Shown: positions 13,377-27,094, counted from the stretch's first letter. The stretch: 64,000 bases of DNA from Brugia malayi (GCF_000002995.4 NW_025062475.1:14292687-14356686); one strand, 5' to 3'. Numbers and translations: made by a program. The notes: generated by a model not told the origin, from the letters alone.

Positions 13377-13934
13377 ATGTCGTTAAGAGGTATTTTTAGC
13401 AAAAATTTTGCGCGGTCTGCGATTTTATGCTCGCAAGGGGTGAATTTGCTAAGGCTATCACAAATGCCAACGATATTACCGTGTAGTGCATCCAGAAACT
13501 TTATGACTTCAGTGGTATATCGTGGAACAAGAATTATACAAGATATGGGGCCGTTTACACCACCGAGAAAGCTTACTTTTGAAGAAGTCTGTCCTATTAT
13601 ACAGAATTATATATGAATAGAGGCAAAAGTAATTATAATTGTACTTCATTCTCCTCTGTATATGACTGATTAGCTGGTGGATTTTCAGGTTGAGCAGCGA
13701 GTGATGAAAGCAATTCGAGCATGGGATCGGTTTCCAGAAGAAAAAAAAGAAACGTTGACATTAGATAGTGATTTTGTTAAGGATATGGGTTTTGATTCTT
13801 TGGATCACGTTGAAATTATAATGTCACTGGAGGATGAGTTCGGTTTTGAGATCTCAGAACTGGAAAGTGAGAAATTAAAAACACCTCGCGATATTTTCAA
13901 ATATATCTGCGAACGTGAAGATGTTTTTGAATGA
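13377..13934 (+). CDS. NDUFAB1: Mitochondrial acyl carrier protein (NDUFAB1)
   Basis: Two exons, 13377-13586 and 13689-13934, give 151 residues. The first 65 or so are a Ser/Arg-rich, acid-poor mitochondrial presequence (MSLRGIFSKNFARSAILCSQ). The mature domain carries FVKDMGFDSLDHVEIIMSLE; the Ser of DSL is the 4'-phosphopantetheine site. It ends with an acidic helix (YICEREDVFE). The protein carries acyl chains in mitochondrial fatty acid and lipoate synthesis and is a subunit of complex I. The donor after KLTFEE is GTCTGT, unusual at +3; it is chosen because it gives LTFEEVEQRVMKAIRAWD, which aligns with the family without a gap, and because reading on meets a stop at 13614. Confidence 0.95.
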
Positions 13935-14348
13935 GATGTAGACTCTCGTCTTCAAAAAATTTAGGATTTACATAGAGAGATATATAGTCAGTTCGCCTAT
14001 TGATTACTTCGTATGTAATTCTTATAAAATGGAAGTAAGGGTAAACAAGGATACCGAAAGGATGGGATTAGAGAAATCTTTTGGAAAATGAAGGTACTTG
14101 GCTCTAGCTTTCATTTGGAGCACTTCTTTTAAACCAAACACATTTGAGAGAACTGCTTTTTTCTTCTGTGTGTACAATGTTGATGTAAGTACAGCTGAGA
14201 GTTACTGATTTATTCCATTTGCTTATTTCATGTCTTAACAAATCTTCTGTTTTTCTTTTAGAAAAGAAAAATATGTCAATAAAAAATGAAAATGGAAAAA
14301 TGTAACAATAACCAACAGAGACTAATAATAATCAGATCGTTGATCTCT

Positions 14349-17326
14349 TCATGAAATGGATGCCAAAACGTGCGGGATTTGCTGATAGAAAGCCTAAAAG
14401 ATTGTAAGTAATTTAAAAACAAAATCCTACGGTGAGTGCTGCAGACTTTCATTTGCTTGGAAACATACAAGTATAACATTTAACATTTAAGTAATAAAAA
14501 ATTTGAGTAAATCTGTTCGTTTTTCGCCGACAACGTTTTTTCCTAATAAAGTTTTCTTTTTTTTTTTTTTTTTGGGAAGAAGGACTAACCGAGTACAGCA
14601 TAGTAGCCTGATGAATGCTGGATGTACTCGTCAATTCACGTATCGAATGCATTGCTAGCTGTGGACAACCAACATCCACTGTTTGGATAGCTAGGCGAGT
14701 AGAAAGTATGGGTCCAACCGTTGAACCACATGGCATATCGTTTCTAACCACTACTTTCTGCAATATATCATATATGTACAACGATTTGACATTTATGAAC
14801 AGCATTTTCTTTGCAAATTTAAAATGACAGTTAAAATTAGCTCGTATTGTATGAAACAGTCTAGAAGGTGAAATTATGAAAATGAATATTCTCGTTTAAA
14901 TGATGATCATAGTAACTAGTTTTTCTTTTTTTTTTTTTTTTTGATAGTTCAAAGCAATCTAGTTGTTAACATATTTTGCAGTTTTGATAAAGAAGTCACA
15001 GAAGAGTCCATCAAATTTGCAAATAAAACAAGAGTTCTACCTGTAGTGGTACACCTGCCAGACTTGCAATTTGTTTCAAAATACTATGTGTAGTAGCTGT
15101 TGTAGCGTAACGCTGATTAGCATTTATTTTGACTACGACACCTCCGTGAAGATCTGGTCTATGGCATTCCTGCAATATCAATTTGTTAATAATGAATGAC
15201 TCACTTTCATTATCAGTGATATGAAAGTTGAAAAGATTTAGCTGAACTTTACCTCATGTTTTTCCTTATAATTAGGATGCACTGCATGTGCTTGATCTGC
15301 ACTAATCATAAATGACTTTCCTATTGCTTCCTCGAATGCTGCACGTGAATCACCCGCTGCTAAACGTCTTAAGACCCATTCAGTAAAGCTACTAGCAGCG
15401 CCTTGTGCTGAATCACTTCCACACTGAAATTCAAAAAGCTATTAGATGAATTGGATCAGAATAATGGAAAATTTTATCGACCACTTACTTCTTCGTTATC
15501 ATAACAAGCAGCCAATCTAATATTTTCTTCATCGGCAAGTGCATTCTCTGTAGCAACACTGTTCAGAAGTCCTGCGATACACGTGTATGCACCAACTAAA
15601 TTGTCCAATCTTTGACCACTAATAAACTCCTCATGGACACCTCCAATTGCCTAAATGATTGTGATGATAAGTCGTCAAACAACTTTGACAACAGCAAACG
15701 AAAAATCAATGAATGTTCAAGTCTTACCGCCTTCTGATGGTCATAAAGATATAAGTCAAGATCCAATATGTTATCAGGTTCACAACCAGCTGCACTAGCT
15801 ATTGTATTCAGAAATACCATGTGATGATCGTTTACCACACTACTGGAGTTAATGCCAACATCATCTGCTGAGCATTCCTTCGCATTCTGAAATACTTCCA
15901 GATCGATCAATCTCAGTTTTTTTTTCTTTTTTTGAAATTACACGACAATATTATTGCTTCATTCCATCTTCAAAAAAAAAAAATGATTACATCCTGAAGT
16001 CATAAGCCTCTAAACCTGTGACAGTGCCTTCCCAAGTTTCGAGGACTGTGAAAAGGAGACACAAAAAATTTCCACCAGTCCAACTTTTTTCCTGATCATG
16101 TCGTAGGAAATTTAGATGGTATTTCCATCTATGACAAAATGCTAAATATTTAATTCTGCATAAAAAAAAAAAAAAAGAAAAGCATTCATTCACTTTATTT
16201 AGATTTTCAGTTGCAAGAGTGGCGATTATGGGTCGCAAGTTTGTCTCATTATTGAATTCAAATTTGTTGCGAGAGTCGGAAGTGAGATGAATTGCTAAAT
16301 TTGGTATGAAAAGGATGGGAGCATCAACATTCACCAATTTTTGCACGATCGCGTTATCCTGCAAATTTTTATATGAGTGGTACACACAAAAAATTTGCAC
16401 AGTCATGTTTGAATATGATGCTGAAGATTGTCAATTCCTTTACAAAATAACATTGTTGTTCCTATAATTAAAATACAATTTTCAGTGGTCATCATTATTA
16501 AAACTTACTACTCATAAAAGTGTTTGCAGTATCAAAAAACCAGAAAAAAAACCTGCTTTTTTATATATTACTTGTCCTGCAATGCTGAGGTCACGATCAA
16601 ACCAAGTTCGCCATATTCCTCCACCGTAAGTTGATACGCCAACCTTAAAAAAATGGAATAGTCAGCACGACAATTTATTTAAACGTCTTGTATTTCTTTC
16701 AATTACTGTCATTTAGAAAGATAAAGATTCGTAAGGAGAAAAAAAAACCAACTAACCTGTAAGTATTTATCACTGCATAATTTTGAAATTGGCTTTACTC
16801 TCAGTGACGGACTGTCGGTATGTGCAACAATCATAGAATATCCATTACCTGGTCGATATTTTCCACCAACAGCGAAAGCTAAAATTGTCGATTTGTTCCT
16901 GAAGATTAGATTATTATATCTTCATAATGATTTGCATTCGATATGAATTTATTTTTGGCCTACAGCAACCCATACTATCCACAGATAACTAATGAAACAT
17001 ACTTTGTGATGAAATATTTTTTTGATGGTTCTATCGTCCAGTGTTCGAATTCCTTTAGTTCTTGAAATCCAGCATCCCTTAATCGATTAGCGCTTTCCTC
17101 GACAGCTGTAAAATCCGTAATGATTGAATAACTTGACATTCTTAATTTGGAGAAAAAAGCTGAAGTTAACCTTTTATGTTAGTAAGGATGTTACTATAAT
17201 AAATACTCATTGGAAGCACTAAATAAAATATATACCATGAAACGGTGTCACAGCTTTGTTAAGGAAAACCACAAAGTCCTTGGCCGCTTTTCTGACTTCA
17301 CTGCTTGCTTGCCATGAATTCATCAT
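14349..17326 (-). CDS. DNPEP: Aspartyl aminopeptidase, M18 family
   Basis: Eleven exons on the minus strand (17236-17326, 17003-17105, 16757-16898, 16572-16643, 16194-16358, 15728-15886, 15489-15650, 15253-15423, 15041-15169, 14590-14757, 14349-14393) join in phase to 468 residues; human DNPEP is about 475. Metal-site and catalytic motifs of the M18 family are present: [11 protein letters not shown] (His), [11 protein letters not shown] (Asp), CYDNEE (Glu-Glu), [14 protein letters not shown] (Asp) and QLAMHSIRE (His). The enzyme removes N-terminal Asp or Glu from peptides in the cytosol as a large homo-oligomer. After NEE the usual VGS is CGS here. The loop after DRDLSIAGQ is about a dozen residues shorter than in human. 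The start is the first Met after a CTCTACAG acceptor. It converges on the acyl carrier protein gene with 414 bases between stops. Confidence 0.96.
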
Positions 17327-18813
17327 CACCTGTAGAGCGATAACTTTAGCAGAATTTAACATTGGGAAATGTCGACAATGGGCTAAAATTAGTACACCAA
17401 TCAGAAGATTAATAACATTTATCTGTGTATAAAATAGCAAAAAACTTTAAATTCAATTAATAATTTGAAATAGTGGGAGTGGACGAAAAGTGTAAGTTGT
17501 CAGCTATCAAATCAACCTAAATAAAAAAACTTTGAATATTTAGTTAATGTAATCTTCAACTTGTAAAGAAATTCTCTTCAGCAGTTTTCGTTCCAAACAG
17601 ATTCTCTTGAGAAATCTCTTTATTACTTCTTCATAGACTACTTTAATCATTTCAAATATTAATTAATGCTTCTTTCTCATGAAAAAAAAAAAAAAAAAAA
17701 ACATGTATGACATGAAAAAATAAGCATAATATTGAAATATATGCGTGATGATGAAATAAATCAGCATATTTAAAATTCGTATAGAATTAGACGATGTTCA
17801 TAATAATAAAATATAAATAATATATGTCTGTGAGCACATATGCTTGTGAAATATGAATATTATAAACAAATATGAGCATAAAATATAAACATTTACAAAC
17901 ATATATAGCGTCCAAGTGTATATGTAGTTAAGATATACATCATACCTAATTTGAATTGTACTGAAACTTGCGTAATTTTTGCATACGTGTAACATACGTG
18001 CACACGTCACGTTTAAGTGTATGCATTTCAACATGCATAACATATATGATATTAAAATGTATATAAAGGATAAATTTTTGCATTATATTAGCATATCTCA
18101 TATTACATCAGTAAGTTGGTGAGTTGAAATTTCCACTGTATCCGAAATGTATTTCAAAACATTCATCAAATTAGCATATGTAATCATAATATTTAGTGCA
18201 ATATTAATACATAAAATTTGCGCCTATCTAATATCAAAAGAGGTTTATTAATCTATTTTATCAAATTTATTATCATTTGATCTTTCATGTTTCGTTATCA
18301 TTCTTATCAATTTATCATTTTCTCCTCTAATATTCTCATATTTCCTTCAATTTTAATAACTATCTAATTAGCCAGACTCTATTGATATTTTTTGCAAACA
18401 AAAAAAAAGAGTTTAATCACTACCATTGTCACAATTATGCATCATTATGTCGTTTCTTGAACATGTAAACAAGGTAGTCTGTAAACACCGCGGAATAGCA
18501 GGGAGTGCATTCTGGGAATTCTAAATAAAAGAATTAAACAAACATCTCTCTCCCTCTCTCTCTCTTATACAGCGACATCTCGTTGCTCTTTTAATGGTAC
18601 TATTCCTACATTCTTTGCATCTCTTCTCTCCCTACAAATACGTAATATTTTCACTGTCTGTCTCGTGATCTAAAAAGTTATGTTATGATCCTGGGTGGAG
18701 GGAAATTCTTGCTATACGATTTATTGGTATGTGAGAGGTGAAGGAGAGCTGCGGCGTGTACTTTTTGTGTTATTCTAGAATCATTTCATAGTCTGCATCA
18801 TTTCTAGAGGAGA
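17327..18813. other. AT-rich divergent intergenic region
   Basis: Between the starts of the aminopeptidase (-) and the CENP-C-like gene (+). It contains poly(A) at 17682-17701, many ATATG/CATAT words at 17780-18060 and a CT repeat at 18545-18565. No coding potential was recognised; the GC-richer stretch at 18480-18800 probably holds the promoter and 5' UTR of the plus-strand gene. Confidence 0.5.
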
Positions 18814-21800
18814 ATGTCATCACTGGTAGCAGAATCTGAGTGTCCCCGTGATGTTAGCAGTATGTTACCGAAATGGTTTAAACACACCAGAAGTATAAAA
18901 TGTGGCCGAGTAAGTATTCTGTGTTATGTTGCTACATTTCTCATTGTAGATTTAATTATGATTAAGAGATATTTAAATTATTTGTCACGAATCATCAGTT
19001 AATTAAGTCTGTAGCGTTGATCATTAATTTATATGGCAGAAGTTGAAACATATTATATTACTGTTGAGTGCAGAGATATTAATATCATGTGTTTTTTTTT
19101 TTTTTTTTTTTACTTTCAGAAAATAATTTGCACTGATCAATTATACGGCTGGAGAGGAAGTGATACGGGATATTATGGTTCGGAGGAATTGGAGGATGTA
19201 CCAGATTTTCTGGATGAAGTAAAAATTCCACCTGTGCAGATTGAAATGAAAAATGAGCAGTTGGAAGCTCTTCGAAAAGAAGCAGAGGAACGAATAGAAA
19301 AAGTAATATTTCGAAGTTTTGTTTTTTCTGACAATGTCTGATTTCTTTAACTGTTACCTAATCTTTGGAGTTAATTGTTTTTGTAATAAACATAAAATGT
19401 AACTTTTTGTAGTAATAAAAAGTTAATTGTATTAAAATAAAAATATCTGGAGGTCGCTTTACTTATATAGTACGAAGCGATTTTATCTAATTAAGGAGAG
19501 AAAAACGCACCCTAATTTTAACATCCTAACGGATCGTGCGCCAACTCCAGATTTCAGTATCACTTATATTGAAACGTCATACAACACAGATGGTGAATCA
19601 GGTTTGTATTTTTTTATTCTTATACAAATTTACTTTCATCTCAACCTTAAGTTAACACTGAACATATTTCAGTAAACAAAAGTCACAAAGAAAACGTTAT
19701 TAGTGCTACTGAAGCAGAAAAAACTGCAGTTGATGATTCTGCAGGCGACCAAGGCAACGGTTTTGGTGAACCGATGGAGGTCGACAACTGTAATGAGTTT
19801 TGCATTTTCTTATCATTTTCACGATGAAACCTGATGATTATACATATTGTGATTTCAGCTTCTTATTTTCGTCATGTTACACATCATCAAAATGAAGACG
19901 TGTGTGGGGCTGTTGACTCAATTTTGGTTTGTTTTGTCAATCTTTTTTCTTATTTCTCAAATCTTGAAAGTTCTTTGGATTTGTTTTCGCATGGAACTTT
20001 GGTAATTTTAGGACAACGACAAAAACCTGACATACATCATGGGAAAAAATGGAGATAATGTAAACTTACTTTTGCCTGCTAGTGAAGACCGTGTGAGTAG
20101 CAGCGAAGAATGTAAACCCATATTACAGTTTAAATTAGATGGAACAATCATTGTTGAGAAATTACATGAAGCTGAGGTTTTTTTTTTTTTTTTAGTAATT
20201 AAAAATATGTACTTAAATTTTTTTCTTTTTTTTTTTTAGCAAGTTCCTTAGAGCAACAATAGTTATTTTCAGGGTGGTCAAACTCAAAATGGAGAGAAGG
20301 ATCAGCACGACGTTTCCTTATTCAGTTGTAATCATACTGATGAAGTAAGCTATGAGATTTTTTTCTTTTTTTTTTGTTCTTTCACTAGTTAAATATGATG
20401 GAAGTTCTCGTTCATATTTAACTTTTTAAATTTCTCGTCTTCATTTGAGAAAATTTATTGAAAGAACTGATAAATGTCGCTGTTGGAGTAGTTCTAATAC
20501 CGATTATCCGAGTGATACACCAGATGCAAGAAGTTTGATTTAGATTAATGGCGATATTAAAACCATGTCTTTCAGTGTTATTCTTTCAAACTTTTTTAAG
20601 TAACTTCCTTAAATGAACTAGAAAATTACAATGCTTAAAAGGAAAACTGACCGTATTCACAGTAACATTTTATTAATTAGCAACTTTACTATTTGCGTAG
20701 TCATAAAGATGCTTATACAAAGAAATACTTTCTGTAGACTGCGAAAAATACATCTCCGCAGCGGGAAATGTTGAATAAAGTCATGGAAGTGGCTGAATAT
20801 CAAATGTTGCAAACTACTAATTCGATCACTGTGCATCATGCTAGTTTTCAAAACTTTAGTATTATAAATTATCAAAGTTTAAATTTAAAAAATTTTTTTG
20901 TAAAAAATGATTTACTCTATTATTTGTCAGAACAACAGCCCCAGTTCTTTATTTTTACAGTAGAGCTGTTGAGATTGGCTTTTTTTATTAAAAGAGTTTT
21001 TAAGTTCATTATTAAAATTTTATTAAAGGATATGGTCTAGGATAAATCATTGAACATTACTAATTATCTGACGTTAATAGCTTTATAGTCATGTTTATTC
21101 CATCCTTACTCTTATTTTTTATAAATTGAAGCAGTTCTTTTTAGGACGATGGAATATCACCACAATCTGCAAACCAAAAAGTTTTTGCATGTCCTGCCCC
21201 TCTACAAGCAACCTTTGATTTATCTCGTATTGATAAAGTCGATTTGTCAACTGGTGCAAAAAGTGAAGTACGTGAACTTAGCTCTTCCATCTGTTCTTTA
21301 TGGCCTAGTAAAATTTTATTTTCATCTTCTATTCATTTGAATATTTTTGTTATTGTATTTTTTGACTATTGCAGATATCACAGACTTCTCCAGTTAATCA
21401 ACGAGTTTGCCGGACTTCTCGTCCTGATCTGCTGAAGCAGATTGACAGTGGTATTACAAATCTAAATATCCCACGTCTAAATGACCAAACTGTTGTATCT
21501 TTCAAAACACCTAAGCAACATGTAGAGACAGTAATGAAACGCACAGTTGTCAGAAAACAACCTATAAATGCTACACCTTTGTTCAAGAAAGTAAATCTTA
21601 TGCTCGTTGAAAGTTTAGTATTTCTTTTTTTTTTTTTTTTTTAAGGTTTTTATCATCTATTTTAGAAATCCGTTGCATCTACAGCTTTACGTGGCACTAG
21701 TACTCCAGTTGAAGGATCTGCTTGTTATGTTTGTCCACGTTATAATGCCCATCATGCTGCTTTGGCTAGGTAAATGTCATTGCTTTTTATGGGGATTAAC

Positions 21801-24646
21801 GTCATTCTCAAATGCAATATTTATTTCTGGAAGAAAATATATTTGAATGATCAAGATTTATGTAGAATTTATCATTTATTAAAATATTATTGTCTCACCT
21901 AACAATTTTTTTTTTTTAATGCTGATTTGTAGATTACTTCTAGTTACAGAAACCTAAAAAATCTATGTTTTAGTCACGCTACGCAAACAGGATCTGGTAC
22001 ACCGGTATCATTTCACAGCCGGATTATGCCTGCGAATACTGTACTTTTTTTTCATTCATTTTAATACTAGTTTTCGATTAAACCGACGAATTATTTAATT
22101 TTTTTTTTCTTAACTTTTCGTATATTCTAAAATCGAAAAAAAAAAAAATCAAATTTACTGTTTCAGCTAACACCAATACGTCGCCCATTGGCAAACTCTT
22201 CACGTTTTTTCTGTCCGCCAACTGCTATGAAAGCTTCCACACCTCGGACACCTCTACTAACTAATGCATTAACAACAATTTCGCAGTATGGTACTCCGCC
22301 TTCGCTGTCAAAAGTATGGTTTTTATTAAATCTGTTTAATACTAGGTGAAGTATTTCAGAAGTCTCTTGAACTTGAATACGCTAATTTTTAGAGGATAAA
22401 GCAAAACTTTTTTTTTTGAAATAAAGTGTTGACTTTTGAAGTATGTTTTTGTAGCGAAACGCTTTGGTTGATTATGAGTTAACGCCCCAGTCACATGTGC
22501 TTAGCAAAATACGTACACCACAGCAAGTATGAAATTTTCTATTTCATATTTCTTTTGATTCCTTGATACTGACTTCATCAGCTTTATTTTAGACTTGCAA
22601 CCAAACATGTTTTATGTTAGTCTTACTTTAAAGTTTTTGAGAAATGTAATGGAGCTAAACCTGAAAACCAAAGCACAAGTTCGGTCACACAGATACCGAT
22701 GTCACGTTTTGCTTTCGAGCATTTGAAAAGTGGTGGAACGCCTCGTCCAACTTCCAATACAGAAAAGAAATGGAAGAAAATTACAGGAGACAGCTCGTTA
22801 TCGTCTGTTCCAAAAACACCTGTTGCTAAAGCTGGTACTTTTTTTCCCTTTTTTTGTTTGGAATTTTTCTAAGAATTTAATTGATTTTTCATTTCTAGAT
22901 ATAAGCCAAATGCTTGTTGATAATGTTATGAGAAGTGGCCCTGCATACAGACGTCGACCCCATCCTTCGAAATTATTGTTGCCAATCGGAAAACTTCAGT
23001 TTGAAAAAAGTGCTGAGGTAAGTTCAAACCTATTTATTGGATAATAGTTCTATTATTGAATTCATAAAAACTGTAGAGTATTAATACTCATCCTTTTCTG
23101 CATTTTTTTTTTTTTTTCAATTTTTCAACTCTGCATAAAAACTTTTAGAATCCCGATTTTTCCTCGAAACATACGAGTCCAGTAACAGAAATTGCTAAAG
23201 ATTCTCCACTCAATGCTCAAGGTTTTATTTTTGTTTGTCGGAATCAAAGATAAGTTTGATGTTCAGAAAATTGTTGTTGTCTTCCTTCCAAAAGTATTCG
23301 CGAAAGCATTCTAGAGGAAATGAACACTACCCAGCTGGTTGTTATTGATAGTTTTGATGGTGATGCAGTGGAAAAATTATGTGAAGATACAGCCAGTTTG
23401 AGCATCGTAAATGAACAAAACATATCATCGGAGGAACCAAAATTCATTTTTGATACTACTACCAGTGAATACCGAAAAAAACAAAAGACACCTGTATTTG
23501 ACACTGGAAATTACTTCGGTCGACGAAGGATTCTGTCAAGTATGTGTTTATCATTCTTTAATTAAATCAGTTATGTCTTTTATATAGTTTTACGATTATA
23601 GCAGAGGAGGGTAAATATATTGTGAGTTTAAAGCTTCAGAAAAATTCTTGAGAATTTGTAGTTACGGAGAATTTGAATTTAAATTCATTTGAATTTAAAG
23701 TCATTTATTAGTAACTTTCCTGTATTGCCCTACTAAAACTGTTTTATTTGATCAAGTTATTTCTTATTTCAAAAAATCATTTTGTGACAGCAATGAAAAA
23801 TTTAAGTGTTTATTAAGCGCTGACGCAAATTCTCACCGTTCACTGTTACAGTGCTTAACGATTCAAACGTATCGGTGAATACACCAGGAAAAAAGGAGGA
23901 TTTAGTTGTCAAACATGATTATGTTTTGAATCCGTCATTTAGTGGTGATTCACGTCAGCCATCTGATATTTCGGCCTCTCCTGTACACATTATAGCGGCT
24001 AAGGATGAAAACAAACATGCTGCTGTCCTATGTGCGCGCAAAATAAGTAACGTTTATAAAACTACAATTTTTAGTCATTTTTATATCAGAGTTATCATTT
24101 TTCATTTTCAAGTTTTATTATAAAAGTTTGAGTTTCTGTAACACAAGTCTTTTTCTTTCCAGTACATTCCGAAGAAGAGGGCCAAGGTTTACGACGTTCG
24201 ACACGGAATCGTGTTGCTCCCATTCGTCGCTGGTTAGGCGAGAAGCCTGTATATCGCCGTGATCAGCAAGGGAGTAAGCTCATTTATATTGTTTTGACTA
24301 TATTTTTCTTGTATTGAAAGTAAAATTTTATTGTAGATCATTTTGACTTTGTTAATTTAAGCGTACGAACTAGTTCGAGTGGAGGAAGCGATTGTCAAGG
24401 ACCCTTTGTTTGTCAAATACAATACAGTTGATATGGCCGAAGTTCTAGAGCGACAAAAACGAGAACAAAGTATGTTTGGATTTGTTTTCTTCTGTGTTAA
24501 TTACTTTTATTCTCGAGTTTTAGTGTTTTATTCTAGAGCAACATGCCCGTGCTCGTAAACTTCGTAAATTCGATCGTGCACGCCGAGGTTATGCCGAGGA
24601 AGACACTAAAACCAGTGAACCAGATGACAACAGCCTTCACAATTGA
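18814..24646 (+). CDS. hcp-4: CENP-C-like centromere protein (HCP-4 type)
   Basis: About 22 small exons on the plus strand give an estimated 920 residues. Exon 1 (18814-18909) starts MSSLVAESECPRDVSSMLPK; exon 2 (19120-19302) contains DQLYGWRGSDTGYYGSEELE. The middle is low in predicted structure and rich in Thr-Pro sites (TPIRRP, TPRTPL, IRTPQQ, GTPRP, KTPVAK), possible cell-cycle kinase targets. Near the C terminus, at about 24183-24250, is LRRSTRNRVAPIRRWLGEKP, the CENP-C motif (R-S-x-R-x-R-x2-P-x3-W) that binds the CENP-A nucleosome. About 85 residues follow, highly charged (VLERQKREQ, ARARKLRKFDRARRGY), and the protein then stops; no cupin dimerisation fold is visible. Some internal borders (near 20830 and 22640) are uncertain. 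KNL-2 proteins of some lineages also have this motif, but no SANTA domain is seen here. Confidence 0.85.
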
Positions 24647-26608
24647 GAAATACTTTTATATTAATAACTCACAATAGTTATTGTGACTGTCAATTGTATC
24701 TCATCTGTTATTTACTGATTTTTGTTACAGATAACTTTAGCAACTGTTATGGAAGTTGTTCATTTTTCGAGTATTGAACTCTTATTGAGATTTCATTCCT
24801 CAGGAAACAGATGTTTTTCATGATTTCTACATCAAAGTAATTTTCAGAAAGACATGCATTTTATTTAAGGGTCGTCCTTATTCTTAAATGTCATTTTGTT
24901 CGCGAAACTATTGATACGTTAGGTTTTATTTGTTGTTAGACGTATAGAAGAAAGAACTTAAAACCTATTTTAATAATATGAAATATACACTTTATCGCGT
25001 CTTTTGAGTTTTCAAAATTGTAATCCCTGTGGTCATTTGATACTTCCTTTCGTTATGTGCATTTGAGAAAGCATTTGTAGCAATCTGAGAATACGTCTAT
25101 ATTTGTTTTCCATTGATAGTAATTTATGAACAGAAATCTAAATTTGCAGGAATGCATAACATAATGTCAAATTTTGGTAAATGTTTTTCGAACAACTTTC
25201 CAGTTTTTGGAAAGTATTTCAATATGCATTTTTATGCAAATCATGTCTCATGTAATTTATCATATAGTACCAGCGTTATAGTAAATCATGTAATTTACCA
25301 GCCTTTCTGGTAAAGTTTTAGTTTTAATCTTTCAGTTTTATTAATTGTAAAGTATTGCAACCAACAAACGTGTTTAAAAGCAATGAATATGTGAGCATAA
25401 ATGATTTACAATATTATTAAGTCGTTCATTCATTGAATGCACAAGGTACAATCCCAATCTTATGCTCAAATATGCTGCCGTTTTATTTCATAATTTCCAT
25501 ACGTTATCCATGGTTGTTGAATTTGCCATATATTCTTCGACTATTGACGCAAATATTCATTATCTAGCTTATTATGAAAGATTTTATCAATTTACGACGA
25601 AATTTTCGAACAACAAATAATTTGTACTGTGAATGTCACTTTATTTTTATTAGAAATCTTAGATGAATGTTATCTCTAAGAATTACATTCAATTACAAAG
25701 TGCAATATTGACGGATCAGATGAGTTTACAGTTTGAGACTAACTGAATTCATAATTACAGATTATGCGTTAACCTTTGTGATGGTCATTGTTTGCTTAGA
25801 TTTTTAGTAGACGTTAGAAGAAAAATTGCCACTATGGAAAAATGTTTGATAACGTAACGACTGAAAGATATTGATCGGTTTTTTTTGGTATTTACACAAA
25901 GAATGTGAGTAGTGATTGATGGCATCAGCTGGACAATTTGTACCTTCATTAACTATGTTGTGTGGAATAGGTAGTATGATGACCTTGACCTTGATTCTAG
26001 AATAAGTCAAACTTAGCGTCGAACTTTATTTGCAAAATAAATTTAGCTAGAAAAAAAAAAAAATATATATATAACTAGTTGGATAAATAATATTGTGAGA
26101 AGAGCTGTAATGATTTAGGCCATCTTAACGTGTAAAATAATATTGGAAGAGAATGGATAATCTATTTGCTTCTTTAGAATAAGATTCATTTGCTACCGTT
26201 TAGTAGGAGTGGAATTTATGTGAGATACTGATTGATCAAGACCAGTGAATCTGTAATCTTAATGCAATTTTTTTTTTTTTGAATTATGTTTCTTAGAGAA
26301 AAAACTCTCTTCTTGACATTTTTTTTCACTTTTTTTTTTTTTGATAATCCTTGCTCTTTGTCAATTATTTCTTGGTTTGATTAGTAGTGGTGATACAACA
26401 TGACAATTAGAACAGAACCAGCTATACAGCAGTTTATTTATACCGGTTGTGATAAGCCGGTTCGGAACGATAGGTTAATCTAAACGACATATTCAGCAAA
26501 CGGTATCACAAACTCAGAACATTACTTCTTTTTACGATTATATTTGGTGTATACATTATATTTGGTGGTGTATACATTATATTTACGATTATATTTGGTG
26601 TTATATGG

Positions 26609-26998
26609 ATGTTTGCAGCCAAGTATAGAACTAAGTTTTCAGAGTTCATTTGGACAGTGATTTGTTTAAAAAATGATCAAATGTCTGCACTTGCATACCA
26701 CTTCATCTGCATATTTCAATCAAGTTTATTTAAGCACTTCCAGGCAGTTTCTGTGAGATCTTTTGCTAATCTTTTCCATGTAACACAAACATATACAATC
26801 TCAAAGTCTACTTTTCCCATGGTTAGGATTTGTTGCATTTGCCCGCTACTCATTCACAGTTTCATTGGCAAAGTTTCTAGTTATATTCATGGTTCTCAGA
26901 TTGATTACCTAGGAAAATGCTCGATAAAAGATGCTCTCAACTCAGTGATAGAAAGGCATGATCCCCTACATGCAGATTTCACTGCTATGTGGAAATGA
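26609..26998 (+). other. Unidentified 129-codon open frame
   Basis: A Met-initiated frame less AT-rich than its flanks, with Cys, His and Trp residues spread through it and a plausible C-terminal segment (LNSVIERHDPLHADFTAMWK). No signal peptide, repeat or family motif was recognised. It could be a real small gene, a 5' exon region of MIF-2 transcription, or a decayed coding relic. Evidence for expression is absent. Confidence 0.2.
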
Positions 26999-27085
26999 AG
27001 CACTGAACATGCAGTTGTCTTTCTTTCGTTATATCCTTAGTTCTTTTTTGAAATTCAAGTTAAAAAAACTATCTTTGCAAAGCAA

Positions 27086-27093
27086 CATTCTAG
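27086..27093 (+). promoter_or_regulatory. Putative trans-splice acceptor of mif-2
   Basis: ACATTCTAG ends one base before the ATG at 27095, so the leader would be joined almost directly to the start codon. Confidence 0.5.
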
Positions 27094-27094
27094 A

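Larger units (their letters stand above)
24647..27094. other. Intergenic region with one unidentified ORF
   Basis: 3' flank of the CENP-C-like gene and 5' flank of MIF-2. Mostly AT-rich without recognised genes. 26535-26610 holds short direct repeats of TATATTTGGTG and GTATACATTATATTT. One open frame of 129 codons at 26609-26998 is described separately. Confidence 0.5.

Noticed and set aside
16559..16571. Read-through of aminopeptidase exon 4 ([10 protein letters not shown])
   Set aside because: It looks like the human loop (AGRVIVK), but no donor gives the right phase for the next exon and a stop follows; the GTAATA donor after GQ fits.
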